Origin: Tretioscincus oriximinensis | Lineage: Eukaryota > Chordata > Lepidosauria > Squamata > Gymnophthalmidae | Direction of reading: 5' to 3' | Assembly (NCBI GenBank): GCA_022410635.1 | Contig: JAJVDF010000253.1 | Location: forward strand, 1,157,125-1,221,124 | Length of the DNA stretch: 64,000 nucleotides | Shown here: piece by piece, positions 10,813 to 24,144 of the stretch | Position numbering within the stretch: the stretch's first letter is position 1 | How the letters are laid out: each line of letters begins with the position of its first letter | The notes under the pieces: generated by a model | Database searches by the model: none | What the model was told of the DNA's origin: nothing | The model's input: only the letters and a program-made list of their open reading frames with translations | Program-made: the position numbers and the translations under genes

Positions 10813-13257
10813 TATCTGAATAATGAAGGTTTGTAGCAGTGAAAGTTTTGCCAATATTTATTTTCTTACTTACATACATACTTGCTTACTTCCTTAATGC
10901 TGTAGATCTGTGTTCTACATTTTGTAGCTAATACATCCTTATTGCTCACTGTTATGCAAGATGTTAGCCAAAATTATCTCATATTGTAAACAAGAAATCC
11001 TTTTCCATGGTCTTAGGAACTGATGGACCTCATAAAGATCTGAAGAATATGAGCACAAGCGATGCTTCTTTTCCATCTGGTTTATTTCGAATGATTATAC
11101 TGTGTTAAAAAAACATGGGCATAAACTAATGTTACCTAATAACACCAGGCACATATATGGCATTGGGTTGGGATGATCTTCTTTCTAGAGGTAAAAATGA
11201 GCATTTGCAACAACCCTGGTATGCCTTGACCTGTCATTATTTGTCAAGCTCCACCACAAGGTCAAGTCTGGATGGTACTTTTTAAAATTCGAGTCGTGTA
11301 TTATGTAGGGGGAGAAAAAAAAAAGACCCAAGGATATGCCTTAGGCTCCCAGCCTCCCTTCATGCTTTCTAAATGTTTTCTAACTTCATCAGCTTTTTCC
11401 TACCAAGAACCATCTATATTTTTGTTTCAGAACAATACCTGTTATCCAGGTGGGTCGCATTAGAGAAACTCAGCACGATTTCTCCTGCGCGCAAACCTTC
11501 TCCCCATGCTGTACGCATATGCTTGATGGATGGCTCTGGTGTTCCTCTATTTGTGCAGCCAAAAAGAATTACTGTGTCTGAGTGATGAAGACAGACATGT
11601 AAAGTAGAGCAGAAGACCCAGAGTGGAGGAGACAAGGCATGGGGTATGCATAGATAGAGAATGCTTTGCACAAACAATGGGAACTAAAAGGTGCATAAAA
11701 GAAATCACAGGTTAATGCCTTAAAAGGGTGTCCATTGAAGAAAAGCAATCTATCTATTTTTCTGTGGGGTATGTGTTATAGGGAGCTTCCCCATGAGATG
11801 CGTCGCTATTTTTAAAATCTCTGTACTAGCATTCTCTGTGAGCTTTCCTACAATTCCCCAGCATTCTCTGTGAGCCAAGAGCCCATGAACCTTTACATGT
11901 TGCCCCGAAATCCCACGAGATTTGCAAAATGTCTGCTATGGAATTGCACAAACTGCGTAGCTAGAAATTCTGCAATAATGGACCCTTTTAGTGAGTGAAT
12001 CACTGTATATGCATGACTTCGTGGGGTGGATTGAAAGTAATTTTGTTACCAACTTGGTAGAACTTGGGAGTGGGGATGAGTTGCTTCATAACTAGTAATT
12101 ATGGATGCAGAGAGAAAAATCAACAGATGTTGCCACAGAGGTTTAATCACTATGCTATCTACCTGCTGCTGAACCAAGAAATGAAAGTGGTACCAATATT
12201 AACATACTGTTTCATTTGCAAGTCAGTATCATTGCCTCGGTATCTGGTGTTCTCGCTAATTCTACGGAAAACTGAGAAGTAAAACCCTGGCTGTGAATCT
12301 ACTTTAAATCAACTTTAGTAATAAATAACGAACTTAGGCTCCCTCCACATATGCATTTTCAGGTTATAGTGGACTTCAGACGTTTGTGCGTTGCCTGCAG
12401 CTACCATGTGAAGAGGGCAGAGCTGCCATGGAAATTGCCACGATGCTGCCATTGTGCTGCCATGCCTCCTGCATGCTTGCTCTCCAACTGGTGTCTGAGC
12501 ATCTGGTCTCGTGTGACTTCACACCAAGATCTCACCCCAGCTGTGGAGTCCTCTATGCTGGGCGTCCGCATGGGGAAATAGGAGTGACTCCCTAGGTAAT
12601 CGCAGAAAAAACTGGCCATTTCAGTGCAACGAGAGAGCTAATTATCCCACGATTCAGTCTGGAGCTGCCTCCATTCCATTCCTACCCAGCCACAAGCCTG
12701 CTGTGTGGCTGCAGCCTCCTTTGATTCTTTTTTCTCATTTACTCCTAGGGGATGAAGGACAGATTAAGTTTATTCTTCAAGACTGAAGAAGGTTTAAATG
12801 TAGATGTGTGTGACTAGGATCTAAGAAATTAAATGTTATAAAGATACGAGTGTAGAATAGCCTGTTTCCACTGTGTATAATGAAGTGGGCCACTAACATT
12901 AAATGTTTCCCTCACCCATTGAGCTTACCTGGGTGGCATAGGGAGGGCTGTGGTGGATAGTGGCCGGGCTTCACAGTGGAGCTCTGGCATTTGAGAGCTG
13001 TCGGTAGCAGCTTTCAGCCATGCTGAACATCCCAAAATGGCTACCACCATTTTGGAGGCAGGTGTCCTGATGGGCCACTCAGGATACAGGGTTTCAGTCC
13101 CTGCGTTGGCAATAGGTTAGGAGGTATGGATATAGGTGTTTCCAGTTATTACTCTATTGCTGATTTTATTTTGTCTTATACTTTCCTCTGCTTCAGTTAA
13201 GCATCATTAGTACCCTTCTTAGTTTCTCTTTTCCTTTTTAATATCATTATTAAACTT
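10813..13257. other. No gene seen
   Basis: Nothing recognised apart from small open frames; 12335-12600 is a little richer in G/C with overlapping frames in three registers but no splice sites in register. Confidence 0.5.
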
Positions 13258-13832
13258 TTGAACCCAATATGTTACCTCCCTTACGAAGCAAGGCTGCAAC
13301 GTTTGGGCCTCTTTGGCCTTGAAAGGAGACGTTTGAGGGGTGATCTGATTGAAGTGTACAAAATCATGCATGGGATCGACAGGGTGAATAGGGAAAAAAT
13401 GTTTTCTCTATCACACAACACAAGGACCAGAGGGCACTCCTTGAAACTGTTGGGTAGAAAAGTGAGAACAGACAAAGGAAAGTATTTTTTCACCCAGAGG
13501 GTCATCGGCCTGTGGAATTTACTTCCTGAAGAGGTCGTGGTAGCTAACAGCTTGGATAGTTTCAAGACAGGACTAGACAGGTTTATGGACACCAAAGGTA
13601 TAAATGGATACTAGGATGGATGTCTGGATGTTGCCTCTGAGATGGAGCAACAGGCAGGACTCCTGAAATACCATTTCCAGGGAGTCATAAACAGGAGCAT
13701 ATTTTGCTTTCCTCTGTTCAGACTGCCCAGGTGCATCTGGTGGGCCTCTGGGTGACACAGAATGCTGGACTTGATGGGCTGTGGCCTGATCCAGTATGGC
13801 TCTTCTTATGTTCTTATGTTCTAATGTCCTAA
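13258..13832 (+). mobile_element. CR1-type LINE 3' end, C-terminal ORF intact
   Basis: An open frame 13258-13614 encodes the CR1-like C-terminal region (YEARLQRLGL through LLPEEVV and DRFMDTKG). The 3' UTR and a (TTCTTATG)n tail follow at about 13801-13832. It is the best preserved of the ten or so copies here and probably the youngest. Confidence 0.88.
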
Positions 13833-15046
13833 TTTTTTTTAGATGCCCACCTCTCTCTTCCCTAACCTCATACCTCTCAAGTTCTTAGGTCCAGTCCCCA
13901 CTCTTGCTTGGGGCCATATCTTAGAATAGTAACTTGCCTTTTCTTTGGTGATATTTTCCATCCAGGAGACACCAATAGCTATTGATAAACCTACCATCCA
14001 TGAATTTGTCTAACCCTATCATAAAGCTTTGCAGGCTGCTAATTACCACCCTTCTTCTGGAAGTAAACTGCATAGGTCAATTCTATGGAGTTTACTTTAG
14101 TTCTTAGTTCATGTTTTATTCAAAGCCTTTTGTTTTTTGTTTTTTGCACTCTTTTGATTGGCTGGTCTGCATGTAACTCACACAGTTCACTGCAAACCAC
14201 TTGAACCTGTTCAGCAGATATCTGTTCTCAATGTACAATAAATCTGGTCAGCTGTGTTTAGCTTCTGAATGAGAGATTTTTAAAAAAGAACAAAAAGTGG
14301 AACCAGCACCTGGAATATAAAATATGCCATTTCCGCTTCCCAATATTTTCACAGAAGAAGAACAAGAGAAAGTTATTTTCATACCTGAATATATTTTTAT
14401 ATCTAAGAATCAGCCCAAACTTCATAATAATTAGCAGCAACCACCAGCTCTTCTGTCATATTTTCAAGGGGTGTCAAGTTTAGGAAATTAAACCTTGTGA
14501 AAAATAGGTAAAACTACTGGCTAAGTCTAGCTCGAAGGAGAAAAGATTTGCAGAACAGTAACCTTGATGGAACACCTTGGAATTGGGGAAAAGCGGTTGA
14601 CTTCCCACGGTGAACAGAAATTTGCAAAATGCTCCCTTCTTGAACTAATATTGGAACTGAAATACAAGCACTTATTTGGAATTCCTACTGTGAAAGAGAG
14701 TGCTCCAGATGCATTTAGTTCCCCTGTTTTCTCAGCCATCTATCTGTAGCCATTTCTCACATGTCTAGCCTAAGCAGACAAAGCAAATGACCTGAAATGG
14801 TTCTGCATCTTCAGATGTTTTCTTCCAATATACATTGAACAGCATCTCAAGCCAGAAAGTATGGGAGATTTTTCTGAAAGTCTTGTAGATGTCAGACTAA
14901 GGGCAAGCTTAAAGTGAAAGCTCTGTCGAGCAAATCAAGTTATAGGTGCCTATTGTCGAATTCCTAAGCAACTTTTGATTTCCCTTCTTCCTAGGGCAAT
15001 TAAAATACAGCACTGACAAAATACCTTCTCACTCAGCTGTAGTAGA
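13833..15046. other. No gene seen
   Basis: Contains a decayed CR1-like trace (about 13990-14080: TAAACCTACCATCCATGAAT, CTGCTAATTACCACCC) and otherwise A/T-rich sequence. Confidence 0.5.
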
Positions 15047-15316
15047 AGGAGGAGGAGGAAGAGGAGGAGGAGGGACGAAGGGGGGAAGAAGGGGGAGAAG
15101 GAGGAGTCGGGTTTTATACCCTGCTTTTCTCAACCTAAAGGAAATCAAAGTGGATTACATAATCTTTTGTCTTCTCCTGTGAAGTAGGTGGAGCTGAGAG
15201 AGCTCTGAAGAACTTTGACTAGCCCACAAAGTCACCCAGCTGGCTTGTGGAAGAGAGTAGAATCGAACCAGGAGACTTTGAAATAAAGGTCTGACACTTT
15301 AACCTCTGTACCAGCA
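15047..15316 (-). mobile_element. tRNA-derived SINE, GTAGTGGTTAGAGTGT type
   Basis: Reversed, diverged copy. A GAG-rich tail (15047-15110) is followed by GAAATCAAAGTGG, CACCCAGCTGGCTTGTGGA and a decayed head. Confidence 0.65.
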
Positions 15317-15349
15317 GTTATTTATACACTTGGTGTCTATGAACTTAAA

Positions 15350-15557
15350 GTCCAGCAAAGGAGCTAGCAGCACTTTGAGACTAACTTGAGAAAAGTGGGT
15401 GCCATAAGCTTTCGTAGACACATCTACTTCTTCAGATGCTTCAGTAGACGTGTCTACCAAAGCTTATGCCACCCACTTTTCTCAAGTTAGTCTCAAAGTG
15501 CTGCTAGCTCCTTTGCTGGACTTTCTATTAGACTAACACGGCTATTTCTCTGAAATA
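15350..15557. repeat. Inverted pair of a GCTTATGCCACCCACTT repeat
   Basis: GTCCAGCAAAGGAGCTAGC at 15350 is mirrored at 15503-15521, with CTTCTTCAGATGC in the centre. The tail GACTAACACGGCTATTTCTC resembles a common vertebrate repeat end, possibly of a Penelope-like element. Confidence 0.7.
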
Positions 15558-16259
15558 TGAACTTAAAGATATCCAGACTGCTAGGTACCTGTACCAGGCT
15601 GCTAGCTAGGTATTATAAGTTTTACCTGTTGAAATAGCTTCTTTTTTTCACTTTTTTGCTGTTATTTGGTAACAAACCAAACTGTGCACATCCCTAACGG
15701 CGTGTGATCAGATCACCTAACACCCACCCTTGGCCAGCTATTTAGAAGTGTGTAGATGCACTTCCATCAAATTGAAAAGAGAACTCCCAGCCACATGGCT
15801 GCCCTCTATTATCTACATGGTGCCTTAAAACCTGTGTTTTAATGGGTACTTTATTTTGACTTACATTTCTTTTGGGAGAATGGGCAGGATATAAAAGCTG
15901 AGAATATATAAATAAAATGTGACAGAAGCATGAATGGGACAGGAAAATGGGACTGGGGTTGCATTGCACTGAGAGGGTTAAAATATGAATCCGATATTGC
16001 TAGCACAGAAAGAAGCACAGGTTTGAGGAAATTTCTTATTGCCCTCCACATAACACCCCCCATGCACTAAGCAGGTGCTGAGCATTGTTCAGGAAGGAGG
16101 CACAATTACCTACCATGGCCTGTAAGTTGCACATGGTAATGACTTGCTTATACAATTGCAAATCTCCATCTGCTGCTCTGTTACAACTTGGAGATTCCAA
16201 ATAAATTATTAGTGAGGAAATCATTGTTCTCTCACTCACTTGTGACATATACAAATGCA

Positions 16260-17560
16260 CAAATCGTTCGAAATGTTTTTACATGTTGTGACAGCGATCG
16301 GTTGCAAATGACCTGGTCATCTACCAATTAATCCAGAACTACAGACGAGGTCCCCTGCACGTGGATGGGGAAAGCGAGTGAAATCTGCAATTTATAGCAG
16401 CTTTTGCTGGGAGAAAGTGGGGGCAGAGCTTTAAGGGAATCCATCCAGAGCTGGCACAAAGCTGATGAGAACATGCAGGGAGATGAAACTGCATTTGCAG
16501 TCCTGTTGCCTGGCATCTGCATGTGCTGCTTGTCTTCTTTGGGGGTGCAACGGACGACAGGGCTGCAGACATTTTGCCATGCAGTTGGAAAAGATCCCGC
16601 TCCTATTGCAGATAGGGTTGCCATACGTCCCGGCAAAGCGGGACAATCCCGGTTTGGGGGACTAAAATATAGTCCCCTCCGGGTTTTAAGACAAAATCCC
16701 AGCTTTTTACATTCCCCGATGCTGCATCAGGGAATGTAAAAATGCAGGATTTTAAAGGCAAAAGAGCCGTCAGTGGGGTCCTGGAAGGAACCTCAGAGTG
16801 TGCCGTAGCTGCTCCAATGCTGGAGGCGGGGTTTAGCGCGCCTGCTTGCAAAGTGCTCCAACTCGCCTCCATCAAAGGAAAACTGCCTGGGTTTGTGACA
16901 GGAGGACAATTCTGTTCTCCTGTCACAAACCCAGGCATTTTTCCTCCGTTGCAGGCGAGTTGGTGCGCTAGCAGGTGCGCGAAACCCCGCCTCCAGCATT
17001 GGAGCAGCTAGGCAGACGCGCGCGCACACACGAACGCTTGTCATGGGACAAGCAGAAGAGAGGTTCTACCTGTCTCACTACAAGCATCCGTATGTGCGCG
17101 TGCGCGTGTACGTTTGTGTGCATGCGCATGCACGCACCCCCACCCCACCTCCGTCCCGGTTTTGGGCAGCCAAAATATGGCAGCCCTAATTGCAGATCTC
17201 TTCTGGAGGCCTACCGAAGCCTCGCAAAGCCTCCATTAAGAATCAGGTAAGTTGTAGTCGTGTGCTCAAACCCTGAGGCTGCAGCCAGATGAGATATTTC
17301 TACAGCTATGGTAGTTATATCAAGGAGAATCCGCCTCATGTGCTCATGCAGTTTCAGCAATCCATTCTCCAAAAGCCCTGTTGTCTCGGGTTCTCCTGAC
17401 AGTACTTGCAAGCTATGTTGAAATGGGCTCCCCTTTTCCTCGGAAAACAGTTGGTATGGTGCACACATGTGGGAACAGACAGGAAAAGGTAAGAATTCCA
17501 CCAGTATTTGAGGCAAGGCATGCACACTTGGATAAGATTCAAGGCAAGACATGTACACTG
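16260..17560 (-). repeat. Unclassified repeat interrupted by the 575-bp element
   Basis: The 16260-16613 part matches parts of 61340-61620 in reverse. The 17198-17560 part matches 22660-22830 in reverse (shared TTGTTGAAACTGC, GTAGAAATATCT). The target duplication of the inner element shows the two parts were once continuous. Confidence 0.5.
16614..17188. mobile_element. 575-bp DNA element with an internal long palindrome
   Basis: Ends AGGGTTGCCATACGTCCCGG and TATGGCAGCCCTA, flanked by perfect ATTGCAGAT (16605-16613 and 17189-17197). The centre (16807-17009) is a palindrome of about 200 bp around 16910 containing TTTGTGACAGGAG and its mirror. A CpG- and (GT)n-rich stretch lies at 17015-17150. 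Confidence 0.8.
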
Positions 17561-17755
17561 GAACTCAGATGTACAAGGGGTGGGGGTGGGGGGGAAGCAA
17601 ACAATTGGGATACTATGCAGGCGAGTTCTCATAGCTTCAATGGAATGGGAATATACCCCACTATGTCGGTCATGAAAATGAGAGGACATCTCTTTTGACA
17701 CATAGGGAGAATAAATAGTAGCTGGTAGATACTATAGTTTATTGTATTGTAATCA

Positions 17756-18185
17756 TAATTAATTATTTTATTTATTTATTTACATTGCTATTAAGCCTAT
17801 ACCCAAAGGTCTCAGGAGGGTTAACAAAAAAAACCCACAACATATTAAAATTAAATTAACATACTAAAACGGCAGTATCTGAGGGTAGTGAAGGCCAAGT
17901 TCAAGAGATGCATCTTCAAGCATTTCCTGTACACAAAGATGGTGATTGACACACCTCAAGAGGGAGACTGTTCCATAACCTGGGGGCTGCCATGGAGAAG
18001 GCCTAACCTAGGTTCCCACCCTCTTTGCCACTGACAGAGGCGGTATAGTCAGGGGGGCTTCCTCTGCAGATCTCAAGGCATGGGCAGGTTGATATGGGGG
18101 AAGGCTCTCCTTTAGATATTTGGGGCCCAAGTTATTTTAGGGCCTTGTATGTTATAGTTAATACCTTAAATTGGTTATTGTCATT
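17756..18185 (-). mobile_element. LINE 3' end sharing its tail with the AAATAAAT SINE
   Basis: On the minus strand, decayed coding sequence (a YKALK.LGPKYL-like stretch) leads into CCTGAGACCTTTGGGTATAG and an AAATAAATAAAT tail. The last roughly 50 bp match the ends of the SINEs at 20206, 37484 and 56413. The clade (L2-like or other) is uncertain. Confidence 0.55.
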
Positions 18186-18784
18186 AATACTTTTAAAGAC
18201 GTGTAAAAAGACATTGTTTTTGATGCACTTATTTACACTAACACAGCAGCTTCCCTCCTCACTTTCAGACAGTGCTAATGGGTTAATTTGTATTTGTTTC
18301 TATTGTTGCAAGATTTTTAAAAAATCATAACAAATACATAAATGAGCCCTCCATCTTCTTGCAAGGGATGAGACGTCATGTGCAGGCTGAATTGAGTAAG
18401 GCATGCTTTGGCTTAAGTTGCAATTTTCTGCCTCTTGAACAGCAGCTTCCAAAATATGTATATTTGTTAAACACCACCACACGTGCTCTCTCTCTCTCTC
18501 CAATGGACCTCCTAGCTTAAATTAAATAAAACAGCATTTGGTAGCAACATCTAACAACCTGGGCAGGAGGTGATTAGCCTGTGTGGAGAAGAAGGCAGAG
18601 TCTATAACAGTCCTTGAGACATATTTCAAAAGCTGAGGCATAATGCTTTCATGCAGGCTACTTGACTCGATATATGAAAGTACTCGAAATGTTGTTGGTG
18701 CATAGCCACATTCAACAAGTTTTGCTAAACCTTTATTAAATGTTTTCAAGAAAAAGAGGCCCTTTTTGCATTAGGTTTTGAAGT

Positions 18785-18905
18785 CTCTTGGAATAGGGAC
18801 CTGTCATCCACGTACCACTGTAGGCTATGGCAGAACCCATTTGAGGCCTGCCTTTGCCTAAACTTGCATAAGGATAGCAGACCCCATTCCATGAAATATT
18901 CCCCA
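18785..18905. repeat. Unnamed interspersed repeat (GTAGGCTATGGCAG family), one of at least seven copies
   Basis: TTGGAATAGGGACC, TGTAGGCTATGGCAG, GCAGACCCCATTCC. Further copies lie near 8085-8195, 19250-19395, 36890-37040, 43950-44045, 53315-53415 and 60415-60520. The core TAGCCTATGGCAGGCC reads partly as its own mirror. Confidence 0.55.
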
Positions 18906-20205
18906 AACTAGTGGAAAACCAACAAAAATGTGGACTTGGGAAGGCAAGGGTTGGAGGAGGGAACTGTTTGTGGCAGGGGGCAGGCTGCCATGATACTGGC
19001 GGCAGTAGCAGATTTTGACTGGTTGCCAGAGGCTGCCCTCTCTGGAAGCTGCCCTCTCCACCATGTTGGTTGGCTGGGCAGCCTATACCACTGAAGCTGC
19101 GGGGATATGTGCACTGAGTTCATAGTTCCATGCCCTATGATTGGTCCATAAAGACCAATGGCAGACCTCAGAACGTTGTCCTTGTTGATACACTTCTAAT
19201 TAATAGTAGAGATAGAGATAAAACCTCAGTACAGAAAGGGAAGGTTATATTTTGGAATAGATCTTGGGATAGGAACCTTCCATCTGCATGCCATTGTAGT
19301 CTATGGCAGGCACTATTCGGCCTTTATATAGCCTACACTTCCAGGTGGCTGGCAAACCCCTACTCCAAGAAATATTTCAAAATAAAGCCTCTGTACATAA
19401 AAGGACCAGAGAAGGAAAGATACATAGAATTTGCTTCTTAAATTATTTTTGCTGCTTAGTGCAGTGAGAAAATACCATTTGGACCTCTGATTGTGAGCTA
19501 AAACAAGAACAGGGAGAGATGCTTGCCCTTTAAGCTGCATGTTTAGCTCTTGGCTGCATATTTTTAATTTTTTATTCTTTTTATTTTTTTTTACTTTTCA
19601 GTAATCTCAGCTGTCATATGTTCACCATGGATCTGTAATTGGGGGCTGGAACAGATGGCAAAAGCTTAAAATGACAGTACTGGCAGCAATACCTTGACAG
19701 AACACAGCTAGAATATATTGGAGAGGAATTAGGATATATGAAGAAAAGAATATTCATGGCAGGGAATACAGTTATACTGTAGAATCCAAGAATTAGAAAG
19801 ACAACACTTTTGCCATCTGTTACAACCTTCTCCTACGTAACAGAAGGACACAACGCTTACCTAAGACATTTTGCTGCTCAATGAGACGGGACAACAAAAT
19901 GCCCTCCGACACTATGTGTCTCCTGTACCAGTAACTAGTTTTCCCACATAAAATCTTGGATAAAGCTCTGGACCTTCAATAGCTATGGAATAGAGGATTT
20001 GTCACCAGCTGCAGCTTCTTATGCCTGCTACACCTGGGAGGGAATAATTCGTTTTTCACATCCATTAATGGTGCAAAGCTCCAGATTTCATATGAGAACC
20101 CTTCTTCCTTCTTCCATACATGCTCAAAAGCCCAATCTCTGATGAATAAGGCAATGGGAGGTCATATAGTCGTGTATGAGATGTTCCAGAGGTTGCTATG
20201 GAGCA

Positions 20206-20450
20206 CATTTATTTATTTATTTATTTGTATTTATATCCTGCCTTACACCCAAAGGTCTCAGGGCGGCCAGCCAATAGCTTTTGTTGCTTTCTCCACAACA
20301 GACACCCTGTGGAGTAGGTGAGACTGAGAGAATTCAAAGAACTGTGACTGGCCCAAAGTCACCCAGCTGGCTTCATGGAGGAGTGGGGAATCGAACCGGG
20401 AGACTACCAGATAAGAGTCCCACACTCTAACCACTACACCAAACTGGCTC
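20206..20450 (-). mobile_element. tRNA-derived SINE with AAATAAAT tail
   Basis: Reversed (ATTT)n, then CACCCAAAGGTCTCAGGGCG, the CCACAACAGACACCCTGTGG body, and the head with CACTCTAACCACTACACCAA. Confidence 0.85.
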
Positions 20451-23400
20451 ATTTAGATCCACCCCACTGTCAGGTCAACCATTTAGATGAAATACTGGGT
20501 ACAAAGGCTGATTTCCATATCATTTCTGGTCCCTTGTTGATACTGCTTCCAAGGGAACTCAATTTGTAGGATGCCCATGGTGAGACATCACACACACACC
20601 CATCCCACTGTGGTCTATACTGTTAGCCATTAGAAGTTTGGCCAACTCAGTCTTCCCACTAGTACAATGCTGTGGAATAAAGCACACAAACTCCTTATGT
20701 AACAGTGAACAAAAGAAGGTAACTTCTCATTATGTGCAGCAGGGTGGGGATATTTTTTCTGTCAGGGGTCATTTGGTTATTTGTAATATCACTTGGGAGC
20801 CATATTCCCTACCCTTCCCCATGCCCTCCCACCCAGACCTACAAGACTGCAGATTTTTTGGTGCTCCCTCCATCCCATAGTCACCTCCCTCTTCTAGGCT
20901 TCCTTCCTTCCCTGTTTGGTATTTCACTTCATGTTTCAATAAAGGCAGGAAGCATTATTTAATCAGGTAAGCTGCTCCCCTGCTGCTCCTGCCAGCTTCG
21001 TGAAGCTGCTGGGTATCCAACCTTTAAAATAAGTTCTTGTCATTATGAAAAAAAGCCACAGAAAAGCAGGCAGAAACACAACTTAAAACCATAGAACAGA
21101 AATTCTTCCAGGAAGTAGAGAAACTGGAAACTGGCACTTTGTTATTGCTTATATCTGGCACTCAGTCTGTAACGCAAATTATGATAGGAGATTTGGAATA
21201 TGGAAAATGTGAGCTAATTGTATCTGACTACAGATGGTTTGCAGTCGAGTCACTTCAGGTTCTTCCTAGCACTCAATCTTGCTCTTCTGGCTGTCCATTT
21301 TTAAGTGGATTTCACTTGTACTACTTGACCTTTCACAATAACACTGTCGTAGTTTTCTGCTATAAATATGGCACAAGGAGACACTTCCATTAAGAGTTTC
21401 TGACTTCAAGGAATTTAAGGAGTCGAGCTGGCAAACAAAGCCAGAGACATCAACAGAAGTTTAACTTTTGAAGGATAGAAACGTGAATTAAATGTATGTG
21501 TGTGTTGACCCGTTGTAAGAAAAGTCTACTAAAACTGGCCTGTGCTTTGCCCTTGACTGATTTCTGGGTTTGGGACAAATCAATTCAATTTGCAAGTAAT
21601 TTGAAGGGTAAGAACAGCCAAGTTGACTTTTGAACTGTTCCGTGTCAAGTGGAATAGTGGTTCCCCACCTCGCCATCTCAGATTTCGATGAAATTTGCTG
21701 CAGATGTTCCCTATGATGGAAAACAGTACTTTGCAAAAATTTAGGTTATAAGACCAAAAAATGAAAGTTCCAGGGGGCCCCAAATAAAGGGATCCAAAAT
21801 GTTGTGCAAGCCACATCACCGTGTTGGTCAGTTTTCAGAAGCTGTAGCAATAGCAGAGGTATTATTATAGCAGGAAATCTGCACAGCTGTTAGGATTTTA
21901 AAAGCTGGCAAAAAATCCTCATTGCCTGGTCCTCTTGCTTTTCGTATGGTTGAGGCTCAAACCTGGAAGACAGGGCTGTGCGGCAAAATGTCCCATCATG
22001 TTTGGCTGCTGTAATTCTGGAACGACTTGATCGTTCAGGTTGATCTTTGGTAGAGGTGCTCAAAATATGCCTAAGAGGAACTCTGATAATTTGCAGGACT
22101 GACTTTAAGTTGTGGAATTGACATCCAAACTTTACATGCCAAATTTTGGCTATTTTTTATGCCCTGTAACTTGATAGTTCCAATCTTCTTTTTCTTAGTG
22201 AACTATCAGAATATTTTCTTTTTTCTTTTTCATTTTGAGGTTACACAAAATACTACCAGGCAAGTGTTTGAGATGGTGAGGTGGGGATGATCCTTAAAAC
22301 TGTGCAATGACTCTTTTAGGATATGTTCCAAATTCATTAACTGCAAAAGTGAGAATTCCCATTCCACTTATAAATGGTTAAATCCTATTGACATCAGCCG
22401 TACTTTGCCCCCCTCCAGACTAGCTGTTTAAATCTGGAATAATGGCCAGCAATCCTCACCTTTCTAGGTTACCATAGTATCCATGGAGAATAGTATTCCC
22501 ACTGCATTGCACGTGTGAGAACTCATGTGCATGGTCTCCCAACTGGTTGCTCTTTCCTCTCCCCTCATATGTCTGAGCTCCAGTACACATGTCTTTCCTC
22601 AAATCTCGGCTGAATTCTCACCATTTCCTGCCTGTTCCTGCACATGGATGTCATACCGTGTTTTTTTTCCAGGTTGAAAGAGAAGCCCACTGCGATATCT
22701 CCATGTCACTGTTATCAGGAAAACCCAGGGCACTGGGGCTTTTCAGCAAATGGATTGTTGAAACTGCGGGAGCACTTGAAGCGGATTCACCTTGATGTAA
22801 CTATCATAGCTGTAGAAATATCTTCTCCGAAGAAGGCCTTTGACACGTACAACCAATGACAGAATATTGCCTTTAACACTGATAATTAAAGACCCATTGG
22901 TGGGCTCTTGGAGAGTGGGGGGTCATCTCTGAATATTTAAGATATTTTAGAGGTTGAGATGATGGATTTCTTCAATTCAGTTTTTCTGTGATGTTCCTTT
23001 TTGGGATGGTATTTTTTTTTAATAACATCAACCAATGGAGCATACATCTATTGCAAAGTAGTCCAGCATATATGTTTTAATGTAGCAAAACTGTTCTAAT
23101 TAAACTGAGTGGAAATATAAACTATTGCAAACTTAATAGCAGTAGCAGAGGGAGATGATCGGAACTGAACAAATTTTCGATGAGCCAAGTTTAAAAAGTT
23201 AATTTGCAGCATACAAGCCATTAACCACCACGACCCTTTTAATTAGTTGATGAAGTTCACTCTCACATCCCATATGGAAACCATATGTTGTTTTAAATGA
23301 CCTCAGTAGGCTTGTGTTACATCATCGTTTTCATGCAGCCGTACTTTCCTTCTACCAGAAGTTGTTCAGATCAGTAAAGGTAGGTTTAAATCTATCACAC

Positions 23401-23673
23401 ACTGCTTTCTTCTGTCTCTTCTCCTACATGGAACATTAACTTTCCACCAGCCTATCTGAAAAAAGAGTGGGAAGGGACTCTCAAAGTTGGGCATTTTCTG
23501 AGCATACAAAAACAGGGCCCAGCAAAATTCCCATAAAGGTAACAGAGGCGAATCAGATTCCGATTCAAAAGTGTACTTGCAATGCTTTATTTTACGGGTC
23601 AACTTTGCTTTACAAGCTCCCGCCTTATGAATTAACATCTTTATATAAGTCCTCAGTTTTACAAGTACTCAGT
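20451..23673. other. No gene seen
   Basis: Mostly unclassified. 21480-22300 has the look of an old mobile element, without a recognisable protein. 22660-22830 belongs to an unclassified repeat also at 17260-17420. Confidence 0.45.
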
Positions 23674-23920
23674 AGAGAGACAATCTGGTTTAGTGATTAG
23701 AGTGTCAGACTCTTATATGGAAGTCTCCAGGTCCAATTTTGCACTTCTGTACAAAAAACAGCTGGGTGACCTTGGGTAAGTCACAGTTCATCAGAACTCT
23801 CTCTGCCCCACCTACTTCACAAAGTGTCCATTGTGAAGAGAAGAACTGAAGACTACGTAAGCTGATTTGATTCCCTTCAGATTGAGAAAAGTAGGGTATA
23901 AATAGAATTAATATATTGCT
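23674..23920 (+). mobile_element. Old GTAGTGGTTAGAGTGT-type SINE
   Basis: Head TGGTTTAGTGATTAGAGTGT, AGCTGGGTGACCTTGGGTAA body and GGGTATAAATAGAATTAATA end. Confidence 0.7.
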
Positions 23921-24144
23921 TGCTTATTTGTAGCTGATAAGAGATTTTGTTTTATTTATTTATTTGCATTTCTATACTGCTCTATAACTTGCTACGTTTC
24001 TATACGTGCATCAGTTTCCTTTCTCAGCAGCCTACAGTTTATCTTAAACTTATCTAGAACACTTTTATGGTCATTGGGGTGAAAACCTAGGTAGTGCTTG
24101 GTATTAGCTTTAGCTTCTTACTTGGTATACCAGAAAAAAAATAG

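Noticed and set aside
13258..13614. 118-codon intact frame at 13.3 kb as a host gene
   Set aside because: It is the C-terminal part of a CR1-type LINE, with the family 3' UTR and tail following directly.
16328..17044. Multiple open frames at 16.3-17.0 kb
   Set aside because: They fall in repeats and in the two arms of a palindrome, which explains mirrored frames on both strands.
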